Program-made: the position numbers and the translations under genes
The notes under the pieces: model-generated
Seen by the model: only the letters and a program-made list of their open reading frames with translations
Database searches by the model: none
Told to the model about the DNA's origin: nothing
Shown here: positions 22,300-34,787 of the stretch, piece by piece
Numbering within the stretch: the first letter of the stretch is position 1
Layout: each line of letters starts with the position of its first letter
Assembly (NCBI GenBank): GCA_015680685.1
Contig: MNCI01025485.1
Span: 6,897 to 70,896 of the forward strand
Source of the DNA: Gnetum montanum
Taxonomy: Eukaryota > Streptophyta > Gnetopsida > Gnetales > Gnetaceae
Reading direction: 5' to 3'
DNA length: 64,000 nt

Positions 22300-24495
22300 T
22301 GGATCTTGGACGATGTTTAGTTTGAAGGGGACTCGAAGGTATTTTATACATAGGAAGACAAAGGAACAAGGTTGTCAATCACAGGTGTATTTGAGGGCTT
22401 AGGTGGATTACATGGTCAGAAGAAAGGTCTTTTCTTTGATCGAGTATCCAAACCACTTAATTGATAAATGGTTGTAGGTTAACAACCCTAGCAGTGTTGT
22501 GTTGTTGCGGCTAAGTTGGTAGTCCACCTTGGATAGATGAAGTAAGTGGTAGTTGTGCGGCTGGAGGAGGAAGATGTACAGGAGCAGGAAAATGATAAGG
22601 GTAAGAGATGGTATTCCTTCTTGCATGTGGAGAATGCATTTGGTAATTATCAAGAGGGTAGTAGTCAGGTTGGAAAGTAGAAACGTGACTAGAGGAGTCA
22701 CGTGGAGACATGGGTTGCTGAATGTAATACCCATATGGATTAGGTTGTTTGTACAAGTATTGCTGCCTTTGTGGTGCTAGCACTCATGATTGTGTTTGCT
22801 ACCATTGTTGATACTACTCATATGGTTGCAGGGAAATTCCACTGGGATAATGTTGCCATTGCTAATGGAACTACCTAAAATTACCTTGAGGATAAGGTAA
22901 TCTTTTAGATGTTTGCCTTTATGTTAGTCATGGATTCAAAGCATACACCCTAGACTCCTGTAAATGTGACACTATGGGGCAACATTCCTTAGGAGGTACA
23001 TACTGGCAAATGTTACATCCACCATCATCATCTGATTCACTTTCCATAACTTCTTCTATCGTAGCAATCTTGCCCTTACCTTTTTAATGGGCATGTTCAA
23101 CTTCTTTACGCCTCCTGCACTCACGATCACTGCCTTGTTCTTTGGACTCTTTAGCAATTTTAGGACAACTTGAAATCTACTATTCATGGAGTCCCATAAC
23201 TAATCAACCTTGGTCATAATTTTAGATTGAAATTTGAAGTGGCAAGGTTTTTCTATTCATCACCTAATCAAGTGCAGATTCTTCCTCACTATCACAGAAT
23301 CGAACCTCCCTCTTTTGGATGGAAGGATCATGATTGTACTCTTTTGCACTTTTTCTTTTTCTTAATTTTCCCTCCTCTTTAGCTACTTGCTCAATTAGTC
23401 TTTGTATCTGATGCGCATTTAATTCTGATAGTTGCCCTTGGGCATAGACACCAAGGGTTCTCCTCATGTTTTTATCGAAGCCCGTCTACAATGTGGCAAA
23501 GTTGATCTAGTTGAGAATAACCATGGTCAGGACATTTGTGCATTAAGGAATAGTATTGGCTGATGGCGACATCCAAGGGTTCATGTGTTTCTTGTTTCCA
23601 TCCTTGGATTTACCTTCTCAAGTTGGACACTTTGGAGCACGTTTGATATTTGTCATTAAATAATTCAAGCATGATACTCCATCATCTAGTAGATTCTAGT
23701 TCTAAGGACTAGTACCAATTCTCTGCTTCTTTAATGAGTGTCCTTGGGAACAACTTAAGTTTTTTCCACTCATTCTCTATGTTCTGCAAGGCACATGCAT
23801 ATTGAAAAGCTTGGAGATGGTTATGTGGATTAGAGTTATATCCCCCTTCAAACCGAGAAATATTGTTCATGTCTAGCCTTTTGATTTAACTATCCTTCAC
23901 ATGCCTTGTTGGAATTTGTATTGCCTCTACGATATTAAGCATACTTCGAGTAGTAAGTAAAGGCTCATTGAGGCCTTGATCATGGTGCCTACAATGCCCT
24001 CTACTACCCTGTCATTCATGGCGATGTGCCTCTTTTGAATGTCCACACCCTTGATCTTGCCTTTCTCAATGGTCATTTCGGTCACAATCCCATTGGTCAT
24101 TTTAGTCACCTCCTTCACGGTCTCATCTGCTATAGTTGCAAGTAGAGCCAAAGAAGAAGAAGATGATGATGACAAAGGTCAAGATCTTGGTGCCTGCTAC
24201 CACCTCTTCGACGATCATGACCACAATCATGATCTTGTTTCTTGTCTGCATCTTTGCCTTGACTTGCCTCTTTGGATCCTTCTTTGTCATTGGATCCATT
24301 CTTACTAGAACTAGGATTGTGAATTGTGGACTGCAAGTTTTGGTTTTGACCTTTGTCATTGATGTCAATGAGAGGAATTTCATTGAATGGAAAACCCCCA
24401 GAGAAGGGTTCCCCACCATCATTTGGGTATAGCAGGAATGGGGAATCATTAAATCCTTTTCCCTTTGCAAATTCATGGCATTGTTCTAACTTTTA
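22300..24495 (-). pseudogene. Athila-like gag, 5'-truncated
   Basis: Gag forms the particle of the retrotransposon. The region contains a Pro/Gln/Tyr-rich stretch (22783-22408), a CNICQ...PKECCP segment near 22980-23025, a charged stretch at 23467-23264, the INDKGQNQN... and SSSKNGSND region near 24330, and ends at about 24495 in sequence matching CHEFAKGKGFNDSPF. The plus-strand copy at 57940-59065 carries the same parts in the same order. The element is cut here: the rest of gag, the PBS and the 5' LTR are absent. Confidence 0.75.
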
Positions 24496-26050
24496 ATAAT
24501 AAATATAAAAAATATTACTTTATATGTGATTATATGACCAATTCAATTTTGAATCAATCATGCATGCCATTAATCCTAGATTTCACAAATTATGTTAATA
24601 AGTGAGAGAAGAGTTGAAATGCTATTTGATACAACTTAGGTACAATTGAAGGTATGAGATTGGTCAAAGTGTGACATATTAAGTTTTATGATATTTAGAT
24701 CACCAAGTCTAAGGAAACTAGAAACAACTCTTGACTCGTATAAGTAAAGAATATATTGAGATTATAGCACACTGTGAATGCTACAATAGCCATAGTGTTA
24801 AGTATTTCAGTTACACTTGAACTATTAAATATAAAATAGAGATGGAAGTTAATATACAATATTCCTCTATTTCTATAATGTTGTATGAAAAAACTAAAAT
24901 TAACACATATATAGATTCTGAGGAATAATTATAAAATATATAAATAATAGAATTACTTATAACAAGTTTTAACTAAGAAGTAGTGTACTGCACCAACATG
25001 ATGACAATATATATATATATACGTTCATAGTGTTATAAAATATAGACCTTAATTAGTATGTTAAACTTGCTAGAATACATCAAATCTTTAACACCACTCC
25101 TCGAGTTTAACATGAAAAACAATGACATGCTTTCCTATCTAAAAACCAATCCATGAATTTTATAGGTTAAGTGATAAAATATCACTTTAGTACCTTTCTA
25201 TACTAAGCTACATAAATTAGAGACTAGTATTCAGTTAATGGTTATGAAGTAATGCTCTAAATGGAATTCCTTTTATATAATGCATTTCATAATGAACACT
25301 GTATGATTGAAGAAACCATATTACAAATAGTTTGTTATAGCCTATTGAAAATGCTTTTAATTAGTGCTCTTTCATAGGCTTTACCTCTACTACTACCATA
25401 TTTAAACTTACTTTTGTCTAATTAAAACTTTTTTGAGCTTCTTGTTGATCAATATCAACACCCTTTTCTATGTCATTTGTCAATAAAAGGACTTGATTTT
25501 TATGTATCTCAACAGTATAAACATTGAAGCTTTGAATGGTGATATAATAAATACCAAACAGAAAAACCGCTTAGTCAGCGGTACAACGGATGTTTTGTTA
25601 ATGGTGAAAATTGCCTTTTTCTCCGAGAGTGGTTGGTTAAGTGCTGGCATCAGTAGCGTGAAACGTAAAACCCAAAATCACCGACTGGCTGACATTGGAC
25701 CATTCGAGGTTACATGTGCAGATTCGGACAGTCCCCAATTAACAAATGCGAAGTTGGTATGCTGTCCAAATCACATATGGGCAACTTGCCCACATCATTT
25801 TCCAGAAATCGGTCAATAGATTCAATATGTCTCCCCCTTACCAGCAAGTCAACGGATCAAACCCGGTCGTGCCCAATGGCGCGCTGAGCCGTCAAAGCTC
25901 CCATAAGTCTCTCAGTTTAACGCTTACGCACTGCTTGCCCACTGCTAGTGGCATCAGGCGAAAAAAATATTTGAATTTTTCAGTGGATTCTGAGAATCCA
26001 TGTCAAATCATGTGCAGGAGCGAAAGCGTGCGTTAGCAAGCACAGGAGAT
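24496..26050. other. AT-rich intergenic sequence
   Basis: No gene recognised. The first 70 bp or so resemble 11100-11185 (both have an ATATTACTTTATAT core followed by CAATTCA/GTTTTGAA), so a dispersed repeat borders the truncated gag. There is an (AT)n run at about 25010-25020. From about 25560 the composition becomes more balanced, leading into the upstream region of the RIN4-like gene. Confidence 0.5.
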
Positions 26051-26807
26051 TTTCGTATCTAAAGCTGCGTATCGATGGAGTGCACCAATGCGACGAAGTT
26101 TCTTATTGGGAAGGGCGAACTCCTGCTGCAATTTCCTGCGCTTCAGTCAGCGAGCGAGCGAGGGTTTGGTGAGCCGCCGCGGAACAAAAGTCGTGGCGTA
26201 CGAAGTGTGGAGAATCAGTACCAAACGTAGAAACAACACAAAAAACCCAAACGGCCACGCTCATAGACGCGGCCCTGGTGCAAGAGCAGGAGGCAATGAT
26301 GTCCGCGAATGCTGAAAACGCTATGTTTGTCCAATGGCTGCTGCTTCTGCTCTCCCATTGGACTGGGCCGCAGAGCATTAAGGGCGAGAGATTCCGCTGT
26401 ACACGTGGCGCACGCAGAGGCCGACTGATGGCCAATCAAAGCTCGCAGGGGCAAGGGCAGGGGACCAAACGCTGGAGACAAAGAAAACGCGCCTTGAATT
26501 GAACACGTCAAAGCACGCTGAAACCGGCCGTACTGATAGGTTGGCTTTGCTCTCCAATCCGTGTTTGCGCATTTATCCGTGTTTTCGTTCACGTATTAGT
26601 ATTCTGGCGTGGACGCATCTTCTCGGTAAGCAAGGACCTGCTGTGTCTCGTGCTTTGCATGCGAATTGCGAGCGCAGAGGCATAAACGCCACGCTCTTGC
26701 TTTCTCTCTCTCTTTCTCTCAGCATATTCGCCCTGCGATTGCAGCGTTGCCGACGGAGTCGGCGTGTGCGCATCTATTTCAGCTGTTGTTGCCGTTAGCC
26801 GGATTCC
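26051..26807 (+). promoter_or_regulatory. Upstream region and leader of the RIN4-like gene
   Basis: This stretch is markedly richer in G+C than its surroundings and is free of recognisable transposon sequence. A pyrimidine-rich run (about 26698-26720, mostly CTCTCT) lies roughly 90 bp before the proposed ATG; such Y-patches are common near plant transcription starts. No convincing TATA box is seen. Short overlapping open frames on both strands here reflect composition and show no domain. Confidence 0.5.
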
Positions 26808-29800
26808 ATGGCGGTCAGTCTCTTTTGCTTTTTCCTATTTGTGTATTTCTCAGTTTCTGTATCTCGACACTGCTTTCCGCTACATGCTTTTCGCGTCCTT
26901 AAATGTTTTTAAGGGCGTTTATAATGCAGTTTTTCATTCGTTCTTGCTTCATATGCTGTCAATTGCCGTAGTTACTGAATGCTAGCATTTTTCATACCAA
27001 TTTGATTATCTAGTTGTTAAGATTCTTAATGATTGTATTTAATATGAAGCTCAGTTAACATGAGACACCTTCTTCCGGATCAAGATTTCCATTATTTTCT
27101 ATGCATAACTGTGAATTACAGTTCTTAAATTTGTTTTAGTCCATCTGCTCCTCAGTGTATGGACATTAACTAATTTAGGTTTTTCACATTGATATATGCT
27201 GACGGTCGTAGTTTGAGCCCTTGTCTTTAAATTCGGGTTTAAACCTAAGATACCCCCTTTTAAATAAGCCAAACTGAAATTATTTCTCCTATCAGTATAC
27301 GAATTATAGGAATTAGTGTCGGAATATTTGTACAGAAGAATTAGTGTGACAATATATGGGCGGTTTCTAGCTTCTGTAACATCTTGAACTAGAATCTTTG
27401 TGTATCCACTTTGCTCTTAACAATATCATTTTAATTATTACCTTTATTTATTCGAGAACTTTCACATGATCAATCTTATCTGACAAAAATGAAATATTAG
27501 GATGCACAGTATGGGGTGATTTCTCGACGGTTTACTTTATAAATGTATTCAAATGCAGATTAGCTACATATATGGGTTCAAATGCATTCCTTGAAAGTAA
27601 CAAATAGAAGATTGAGAAAGTTTGATATTCATGAAATTCGGACAGGTTTGATTTTAAAAAGTTTGATAATCCTGAAGTTTGGAAAATTTTGATTTTCAAG
27701 TTTGATAATCATGGCATTTGGAAAATTTTGATAACCACAGAACCTGGAGTTCATGTGGGGCTGAAATGAGCCAAAAAAGAAAAAAAGAAAAAAAGAGGGA
27801 CGCTTCTTCTACTACTTCTTCTTTGTAGTTTTTGATTATTAGAAGCTAATTTGTTCCATGATAAATATAGTGCATACAAGGATGTAGAATTCTAATTATC
27901 TTACAAGCTAGTTCTAACAATAATTTTTTTTTAAAAAATCATTTTAAAATGAACTCCCCTTCATAGAATCATGATTACTTCACAAATCCAAATAGTTATT
28001 ATGATGAACTTATGAAATTGAAATTTTCTGAAGCAGAATTCTTCTGACATCAAACAGGGCAATATTCTAATTTTAGTGGTTTGAAATTGAAATGCAGAGT
28101 CTGAGAAGAAATCATAAATCTGGGTTGATTTTTTATAATTATTCATCTTACAACCCTATTCCTTTTATCCTTTGGCATTAACAAGAAGTTGAAGATCTTG
28201 CAAAAAAGTGTTAGTATGATATACACATTTAACTTATTGAGGATGTTTGTCATTGCATAATAAAGCTTATCTGTAAGGAAAAGACAATATGATTGGCATT
28301 TGCTTGTCCTGTTGGTTTTGTCTTACATGCACAGGAGGACTGCTTTTTGTTACTCCCCATTTACATCTTAATAACTTTATCTCACCTTATGGAGGAAGTG
28401 TCCTTAAGGGCATGTTTGGTTACGTGAGTCATTGGATGCCTAATCTGTAGATTCTTGTTCTCAGAATAAAAAAAATTGTTTGATTTTGGTTGGGTCTTGT
28501 GTGTGGGATTCTACCTGGATCCACCAAATGCACCATTTCTGTTGATTTTTGGGTTCTTTCTATATTTCACTTCAGTGGTGTAATCTCCTATGGTTCATGC
28601 ATCTTTTCAATGCACCATCTCCTGCGATTCTACATCTGTAGATTCACTCAACCAAGGAGGCCTCCTAATGTATCTTTTTGTATTAAGTAAATTGCAGTTC
28701 TATTTAGATGGTATACCTGCTTTCAAAAACATTAGGATTCATATATTAAAAGGTCTAAATTATAAGAGGGGAGAAATAAGGTTGGGGAAATGAGTGATTG
28801 GGATTGTCAACTAAGTCTTGATTAGTAGATGTGAACTTTTTATAACCATTCATCATTATAGTTACAGTTACATGTCTTATTGCAGCTTTGAGCACTTGTT
28901 TAACAATGAAATGGATACTTTGTTTAAATTCTTGGAGATGTTTTCTGATTTCTAGAAATTATCTTTTAACAATATGCATATATAATCAACAAACTTCTTC
29001 CATCATGTTATTTTTAGTAAAAAGTTCTTATGAATCAGTTTTCTTAAATGCTTCCACGGTAGACTGGATATAATCAGGTACAAGGGGATACCAGAGCTAT
29101 ACATTTTTCACATAGTAAAAATTTGAATTTGGTAATTTGTGTCTTTTTTTTTTGTTTTTTTAGCAGCACAATAATTGTACGTGCACAGTAAAAAAATATG
29201 TTCAGGCTAAATCATTGTCAAATCCTTTGCCTACCTTAACAACCAGCCTGTATAGATGGGATAAATGTACCATGTTGATGAAAACAACCTCAACATAATT
29301 TTGTTGGTTCCAGTGTGGTTCAACAATGTTTGCAAAATCCTTGTTTGAAATAGTGACTTTTGTACAATTATAGGGATCTAATTTAGGATTTAGTATTGCC
29401 ATTGTACAGGGACCACCACTTGGAGTGATGGTAAGGTGTTTGTTTTTGAAGTCATAAAACCTGAGTTTGAGCCTGGGTGGAGCTACTCGAAAGAGGTTGG
29501 ACTTTTGCTCATTCACTGCCTTCCCAAGACCCTGCACTGGTGGGATGAGCATAAGTGTCTGGGTGATGATCCTTTTATTGCCATTGTACTTCAACGTTGT
29601 GTTGAGTTTTGGATAATCTTACCCGTGCATTGTTCTAGGGGAACTTTATGGGTCATGGATGCTTGTCAATAAGTTATGCTTGATGTTAAGTGATGATTGT
29701 ATAAATTTAATGATTTGCTTCTTTCTAAACGGTTAAAACAGTTTTTGTTCTATTTTGGTCCATTGTTTGATCTGGTTTATTATTTCAGTATTAATGTCAG

Positions 29801-32800
29801 CGGTTGATTCCAGACTCTGATCATTGCATGTTGAGAATTCATATGCCATGCTAATGCAGTTTTCGATGATGAACTTTATAATTGAAGTTAAATTCAAGCA
29901 TTTGTTGGAAGTGAAGCACTTGTAAGCTGGCTACAATTTTATCTAATGCAATATTTTGAGCCCCTATCCCTTTCTTTCACTCTGGTTTGTCCTTTGTTAG
30001 GATTGGGTGATATTTTTAATGATTTGCTGTACCATGTTTTACAACAACCTGAATTTTCTTTTCTTTCTATATGCAATAGCTGAGATGGGTTGGATCTGAA
30101 CACATGGCTTATTGGTTAGAAGTTATTCCCCTTGAAAGCCATAAATGCCAAACACTGAATCAAGAAGGTTCAATTAAAATATATGTTGAAAATGAAAATG
30201 TTTTGGCATTTTTCTAAACACTTATTCTTTCTTAGACGAGGATAACGTGTCTTATGTTGATACAATGGACAATAGTGCTTGTGTGACTATCATAAATTGG
30301 TTTGAGGGTTCAGAATGGAACCATTGAAAAGAGAACACAAGATTTTTCCTATAGAATCCATCTATTTGATTTTCTGTTTATCTTGTGAGTTCTATTGTTC
30401 CACGTTGCTATGAAGTATGATGTTTTTCTTCAATACAATTCAGCAAACAAACCTGACATGTATATGCAATGTTAGGCACTAGGCCATTTACTGTATTGAC
30501 TTGAAATATCGAGATCCTATTCTTGCTCTGCCAACTTGGATTCATGTGCAAAAAGGGCTGTTTGTGTTTGTGCTCAGATACATGACTTTAAATTTCTCTG
30601 ATGCTGTGTAAGTAAAACTTTTACTTTTACTTTCCATGCTTCTAACATTTTTCAGGATAATTTACGTCAATAAGGCTTCAAATATATTCAGGATTGCAAT
30701 TAAAATTTTGTTTGAGTGTCCAATTCTTGTTAGTGATTAAAAAGTTGGCAAAACAATTTTTTCGGTTTCTTGGAAAAATCAGAAAATATAACTGTCAGCA
30801 AACATTCTAAGAAAGGTCATAGAAAAATTGTCATGTTTAAATGACAATATTTTGGAGGTTTCATTTTGTACATCATATAAATATACATAATAAATATAGA
30901 CAACACAATTAAAGGCACAAAAACTAAAAAACATATTAACAAAGAAGATAATCAATATATAAAGCAACAAACTAAATTATTATAAATTTAAATACTATGA
31001 AGGTTCATTAATGGCTAATTGTAAAATGTTCATGATATATTGAACATAAAGCAATAAAGTAACTATAAATTAGATGTGTCTATTGATATGTTTAGTATAA
31101 CTTCATTTTTTTCCTGTCAACTTTCTTATATAAAATTGAACTTCTTGAATTTTTTCTTCAATATTCACTATAGTACCTTCAAATGCCTCTACATCTTGCT
31201 CCATTTCTAAATGTTTCATTGTTATCAAAGCCTCATTTTATAAATTTACATCAAAAGATACATCAACTCCTTTAGCTATGTCATCTACATTCCCATCAGG
31301 AATGTAATCACCATCGCTATCATTTTCACTGTTGGAGTCATCATCTTCGACAACATTAGCTGTTAAATAATCCTCATCATTAACTTGTACATTATAAGTC
31401 CTTTGAGGCTTATTAGTAGAAGAGGAAGCTTGTTAATTGAATTTTATTAAAATTTTAACCATAATTATGATTGAAGAATTGTAAATTTAAAGTTTTTTCC
31501 AATTCAAATAAATTATAAATATTTTGTTATATTTGAATTTTTTTTTGAAAAAGTCACCATTTTTGGCTACTTTTTAGGAAAATTTGGCTATACTATTTTT
31601 TCGAAAAAGTTGGTTCAAAAAGTCACACCAAATTGGCAACTCAGTTACTTTTCCCCAGGTGATGAAAATCACTGACTTTTTAATCACTGCCTGTAAGAAA
31701 ATCTTGATAGAACCAACATTTATTTTGATTTTCTCAAAATCTGCTATTGGTAGGTGCAGAAGGGCTATGAGATTAGGCAATACTTAGCATAGTGCTTCTG
31801 CATTCAATGGCATCAAATCATCTTTTAAATAATATCATATCAGGTTTGTTATTTAATCTTGGATTCATTAATCAAAATTGCTTTTGGATCATTCAATTTT
31901 CTTCCAGCATTTATTGGCTATTCCAAGGTTCAAACTGCCTGGCATAGTCATTAGTTGGGAGCAATAGTGCAGAAGAACTGTTTTGGAATATTCAAATTTC
32001 TAAGTGCAAATAATGCTTCATACCTCCCATGGTGCTTTGACTGTGCAATCAAAATATTAAAATCACTTTGAAGATGAATACCACATTTCCCTACAATGCT
32101 CTGAATTTGAGAACATTAGCCATAAGTCTGAATTTGAGAACATTAGCCATAAGTGAGATATTAGCATTACCAAATTTGGTTAATTTGTTCTAAATGTTGC
32201 TCAGAACACTTCACAATTTTCTTATTGATGTTTTTAAAACTCATAGCTTTTACATTTCTACTGGCCAATAGATCTCGAGGGTCTAAGGACTAAATAAAGT
32301 TTTAGTTTCAGATTCATTATTTGAGCATTCTGATACATATTTACAATGTCTCAACACAGTGCTCATGGAACCATTATCAACCTTTTGTTAAGGACTATGA
32401 ACATGAAATTTTTGAAAACAGCGCATTTCGAATTTTTGATCAAATATGAGAATTTTAAAAATACAATGGTGTTTACTGGGGTGGGATAAAGTGCAAGGGA
32501 AAATACTGGCATTTGTACTTTTGATGACGGCTGTTTATTCAAACATTTTAGTTTTTGAGGCAGGTTACTGTTTCTTTGGATTGAAAACTGAACTGTTTCT
32601 TAATTACATCCTAAACCCATTATAGACCCATCAATATTTGTTGGGCTAGTGCTGTTTCAGCTAGTATCTGTTGCATAATGCTCATCTATATCAACATAAC
32701 TCACTCGGTCAAACCTGTGACTTGTAGGATGCAAGTGACATGCCTTAATCAATAATTCACACCTTGTTGATATTACATACAAAACAAAGCTGCACATGTT

Positions 32801-34787
32801 GTCTTGTCATTGTATTAGATCTCTTTATTTTATTTTTATGTACCTGTGCACTCATAGTTACTTTTGTGAGTTCTCATTCCCACTGGAAATCCTATGGTGA
32901 TCACTTTTTTATATGAATACAAATGTCCCCATGTTGGCTATGCAGTGTAATGTGATTCATCTTATGCAGATGTCCTCAATGTTTTCTACCATTCCTTTTA
33001 TGCATGCTTGATTAATTGTGATAACTCTTTCTATAACTGATTTTGTTAACAGCAACATCCATCTCATGTTCCAAAATTTGGCAATTGGAAGGAAGATGGT
33101 AACCCACTTTATACGGCTGTTTTTGAAACTGCCCGTGCTGTCAAAGGCACAAAAGGCACCCTTATCAATCCCAATGATCCTCAACAGAACCCTAGTGCTT
33201 TTGCAGAATCTGTTCAAAAGGCTCCTATAACATCATCCAATGCTGAGAGTTGTATTACTGAGAAACCACGGCATCCTAGAAAAGGAGCTGATTCAGAAAT
33301 AAATGGACAACGTAATTCTAAGCGGACTGGTAGAGATGAAGGGGATATGAAGCATCATGTTGAAATGTTGGTAACCAATTCCAATACACCTGCTAGAAAG
33401 TCTTTTGGTGAATCACCTGCTCACCAACAACGTGGACGTTATGGTTCTGGTGGTTCGTCAAGGTCAAGTCATACTGGGGAAAGAAAAGGTTCATTTGAAG
33501 GAGGAAGCCTTCACGCACCATCAACACCTGGGAGGAAATTTCGAGCTGGAAAGGAAGCTGTATGTATTCACTAGTTTATTGTTTTTAAAACTTTTCTGCA
33601 AATCTTCACTTCTTCACTGCTTACACTGTTTTTAGCAACGAAACAAATTTGTGAAATGTCCAAATCACTCTCCCTTTCTCATTGATTAGTATGTGTTATA
33701 TCATCTAGGTAAGCAAAAGTAGATAGTATGCAGACACTTACTGAACATAGACGGAATAAATACACTGATAAAAGATTGGTTGTCTAATGCTCGAGCATGC
33801 TGTTCTTGGAGGTGAAATCCTCGAGAATTGTTGGTTTATTGGGGAGTATTGTTAATGAAAGCTGTTTACGGTTTTTGATTCAATGAAGGCAAGATTCAGT
33901 ATATCTAATTTTTATGTAGCTTGTATTTATTAAATTTTTAGTACAAGAAATTAAGGAAAATTATATGGGTCATCAACTGGAGGTTCAATGCTTTGACCCA
34001 TGAAGCTGATAGATGAGCAAAAGCATAAGTTCTTTTCAAGTGCCTGTGCCTAAGCTTGAACTCATGCATTATCACTTGAGAAATGAACTCCTTATTATTG
34101 TCCTAAATTAAAAAAATTATAAGAATCATTACCGAGAGGCTCAATGCTCATCCTGCCCAGGTGGGTATCTGGGAGGGTTGGTGGATGAGCGAAAGTCTAA
34201 CCTCTTTCAATTGGTTGTGCTCAAGTTTGAACCCAGGTATTGTGACTTGAGAAACAAGTACCTTACCATCACTCAAATTAAAGAAATTATGAATTCAGAA
34301 AGTATTGCCAAATGAATTCTTCATTCCTGTTTAAATGTGGTATGTTTTAACATAAAGGTAGGACAGTTGAATTTCAAATAATAAAAAATTGATGCTTCTG
34401 GGATTTATTGTTTTCCTTTACAAATAATTATCCCCTGAATTTCAGTTAGCTGTACTATTTTGCAGAATGAAGCTAGCTCTCCTCTTCCAAAATTCGGTTC
34501 ATGGAATGAGAACCCTGCATCTGCTGATGGATTTACATTTATATTTAATAGAGCAAGGGAAGAGAGGCAGCATGGAGTAATGGGTAAAATTCCTAAAGCG
34601 CCTTCAGATAACACTCCTAGAAATGGTCATTCCAAGAAGTCGGTAAGTAATGTTTAAACGGCTAGTTATTTTCCATAGAGTTATGCAATGTTATGGTTGC
34701 ATATAAAAAAAATGTTTCTGAGCTTGCAATTAACTAGTTATATATGTTCAGATTTGGTGCTGCTGCTTTACAAGTTCAGCTTCTTGA
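26808..34787 (+). CDS. RIN4/NOI-family membrane-anchored immune regulator
   Basis: RIN4-like proteins sit on the inner face of the plasma membrane and are targets of bacterial effectors such as AvrRpt2. I join four exons: 26808-26813 (ATGGCG only), 33053-33559, 34466-34642 and 34752-34787. All junctions are phase 0 with GT..AG borders (gtcagt, gtatgt, gtaagt donors; acceptors aacag, tgcag, ttcag). The product is 241 aa. An N-terminal NOI motif has VPKFGNW at residues 8-14, followed by YTAVFETAR and NPNDP. The middle (about 50-170) is hydrophilic and rich in Gly, Ser, Arg and His. A second NOI motif has LPKFGSW at 178-184 and GFTFIFNRAREE; Thr195 matches the position of the regulatory Thr166 of Arabidopsis RIN4. 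The C-terminus is WCCCFTSSAS, a Cys triplet fit for palmitoylation. Exons 2-4 are well supported. Exon 1 is inferred: exon 2 opens in frame with no Met before the NOI motif, and ATGGCG restores the usual MAQHP-type start. Confidence 0.82.
29394..29589 (+). mobile_element. SINE in intron 1, with 14-bp target-site duplication
   Basis: The body is 29408-29575 (168 bp). It has an A-box-like stretch (TGGAGTGATGGTAAGG) and a B-box-like stretch (GAGTTTGAGCC), the internal pol III promoter of tRNA-derived SINEs. Exact 14-bp copies of TATTGCCATTGTAC flank it at 29394-29407 and 29576-29589. Related copies lie at 33965-34274 (minus, two), 50034 and 55436. Confidence 0.85.
31100..31434 (-). pseudogene. 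Remnant of an acidic protein-coding sequence in intron 1
   Basis: A minus-strand frame of about 62 codons (31434-31249) is rich in Asp, Asn and Glu (for example DDDSNSENDSDGDYIPDG), then a stop, then a helix-like stretch with LEMEQDVEAFEG and NIEEKIQEV. The style resembles the tail of a plant DNA-transposon protein, but I cannot assign a family. It lies antisense within intron 1 of the RIN4-like gene. Confidence 0.3.
32101..32154. repeat. Exact 27-bp tandem duplication in intron 1
   Basis: Two identical adjacent 27-bp copies begin CTGAATTTGAGAAC at 32101 and 32128. Confidence 0.95.
33948..34290 (-). mobile_element. Two SINEs inserted at the same site in intron 2
   Basis: Two minus-strand SINE copies (about 33965-34104 and 34121-34274) belong to the same family as the one at 29408. 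B-box-like GAACCCAGG/TTGAAC stretches and A-box-like segments are recognisable in reverse. The sequence AAATTAA followed by a run of purines and ATTAT occurs three times, at 33948-33964, 34105-34120 and 34275-34290, bracketing each copy. This is what successive insertions into one target would leave. Confidence 0.75.

Noticed and set aside
24039..24432. Plus-strand frames of 89 and 98 codons rich in Asp, Lys and Thr
   Set aside because: They are antisense to the low-complexity part of the Athila-like gag.
26088..26902. Several overlapping open frames on both strands upstream of the RIN4-like gene
   Set aside because: They overlap one another in GC-rich promoter-like DNA and show no domain; they are best explained by composition.
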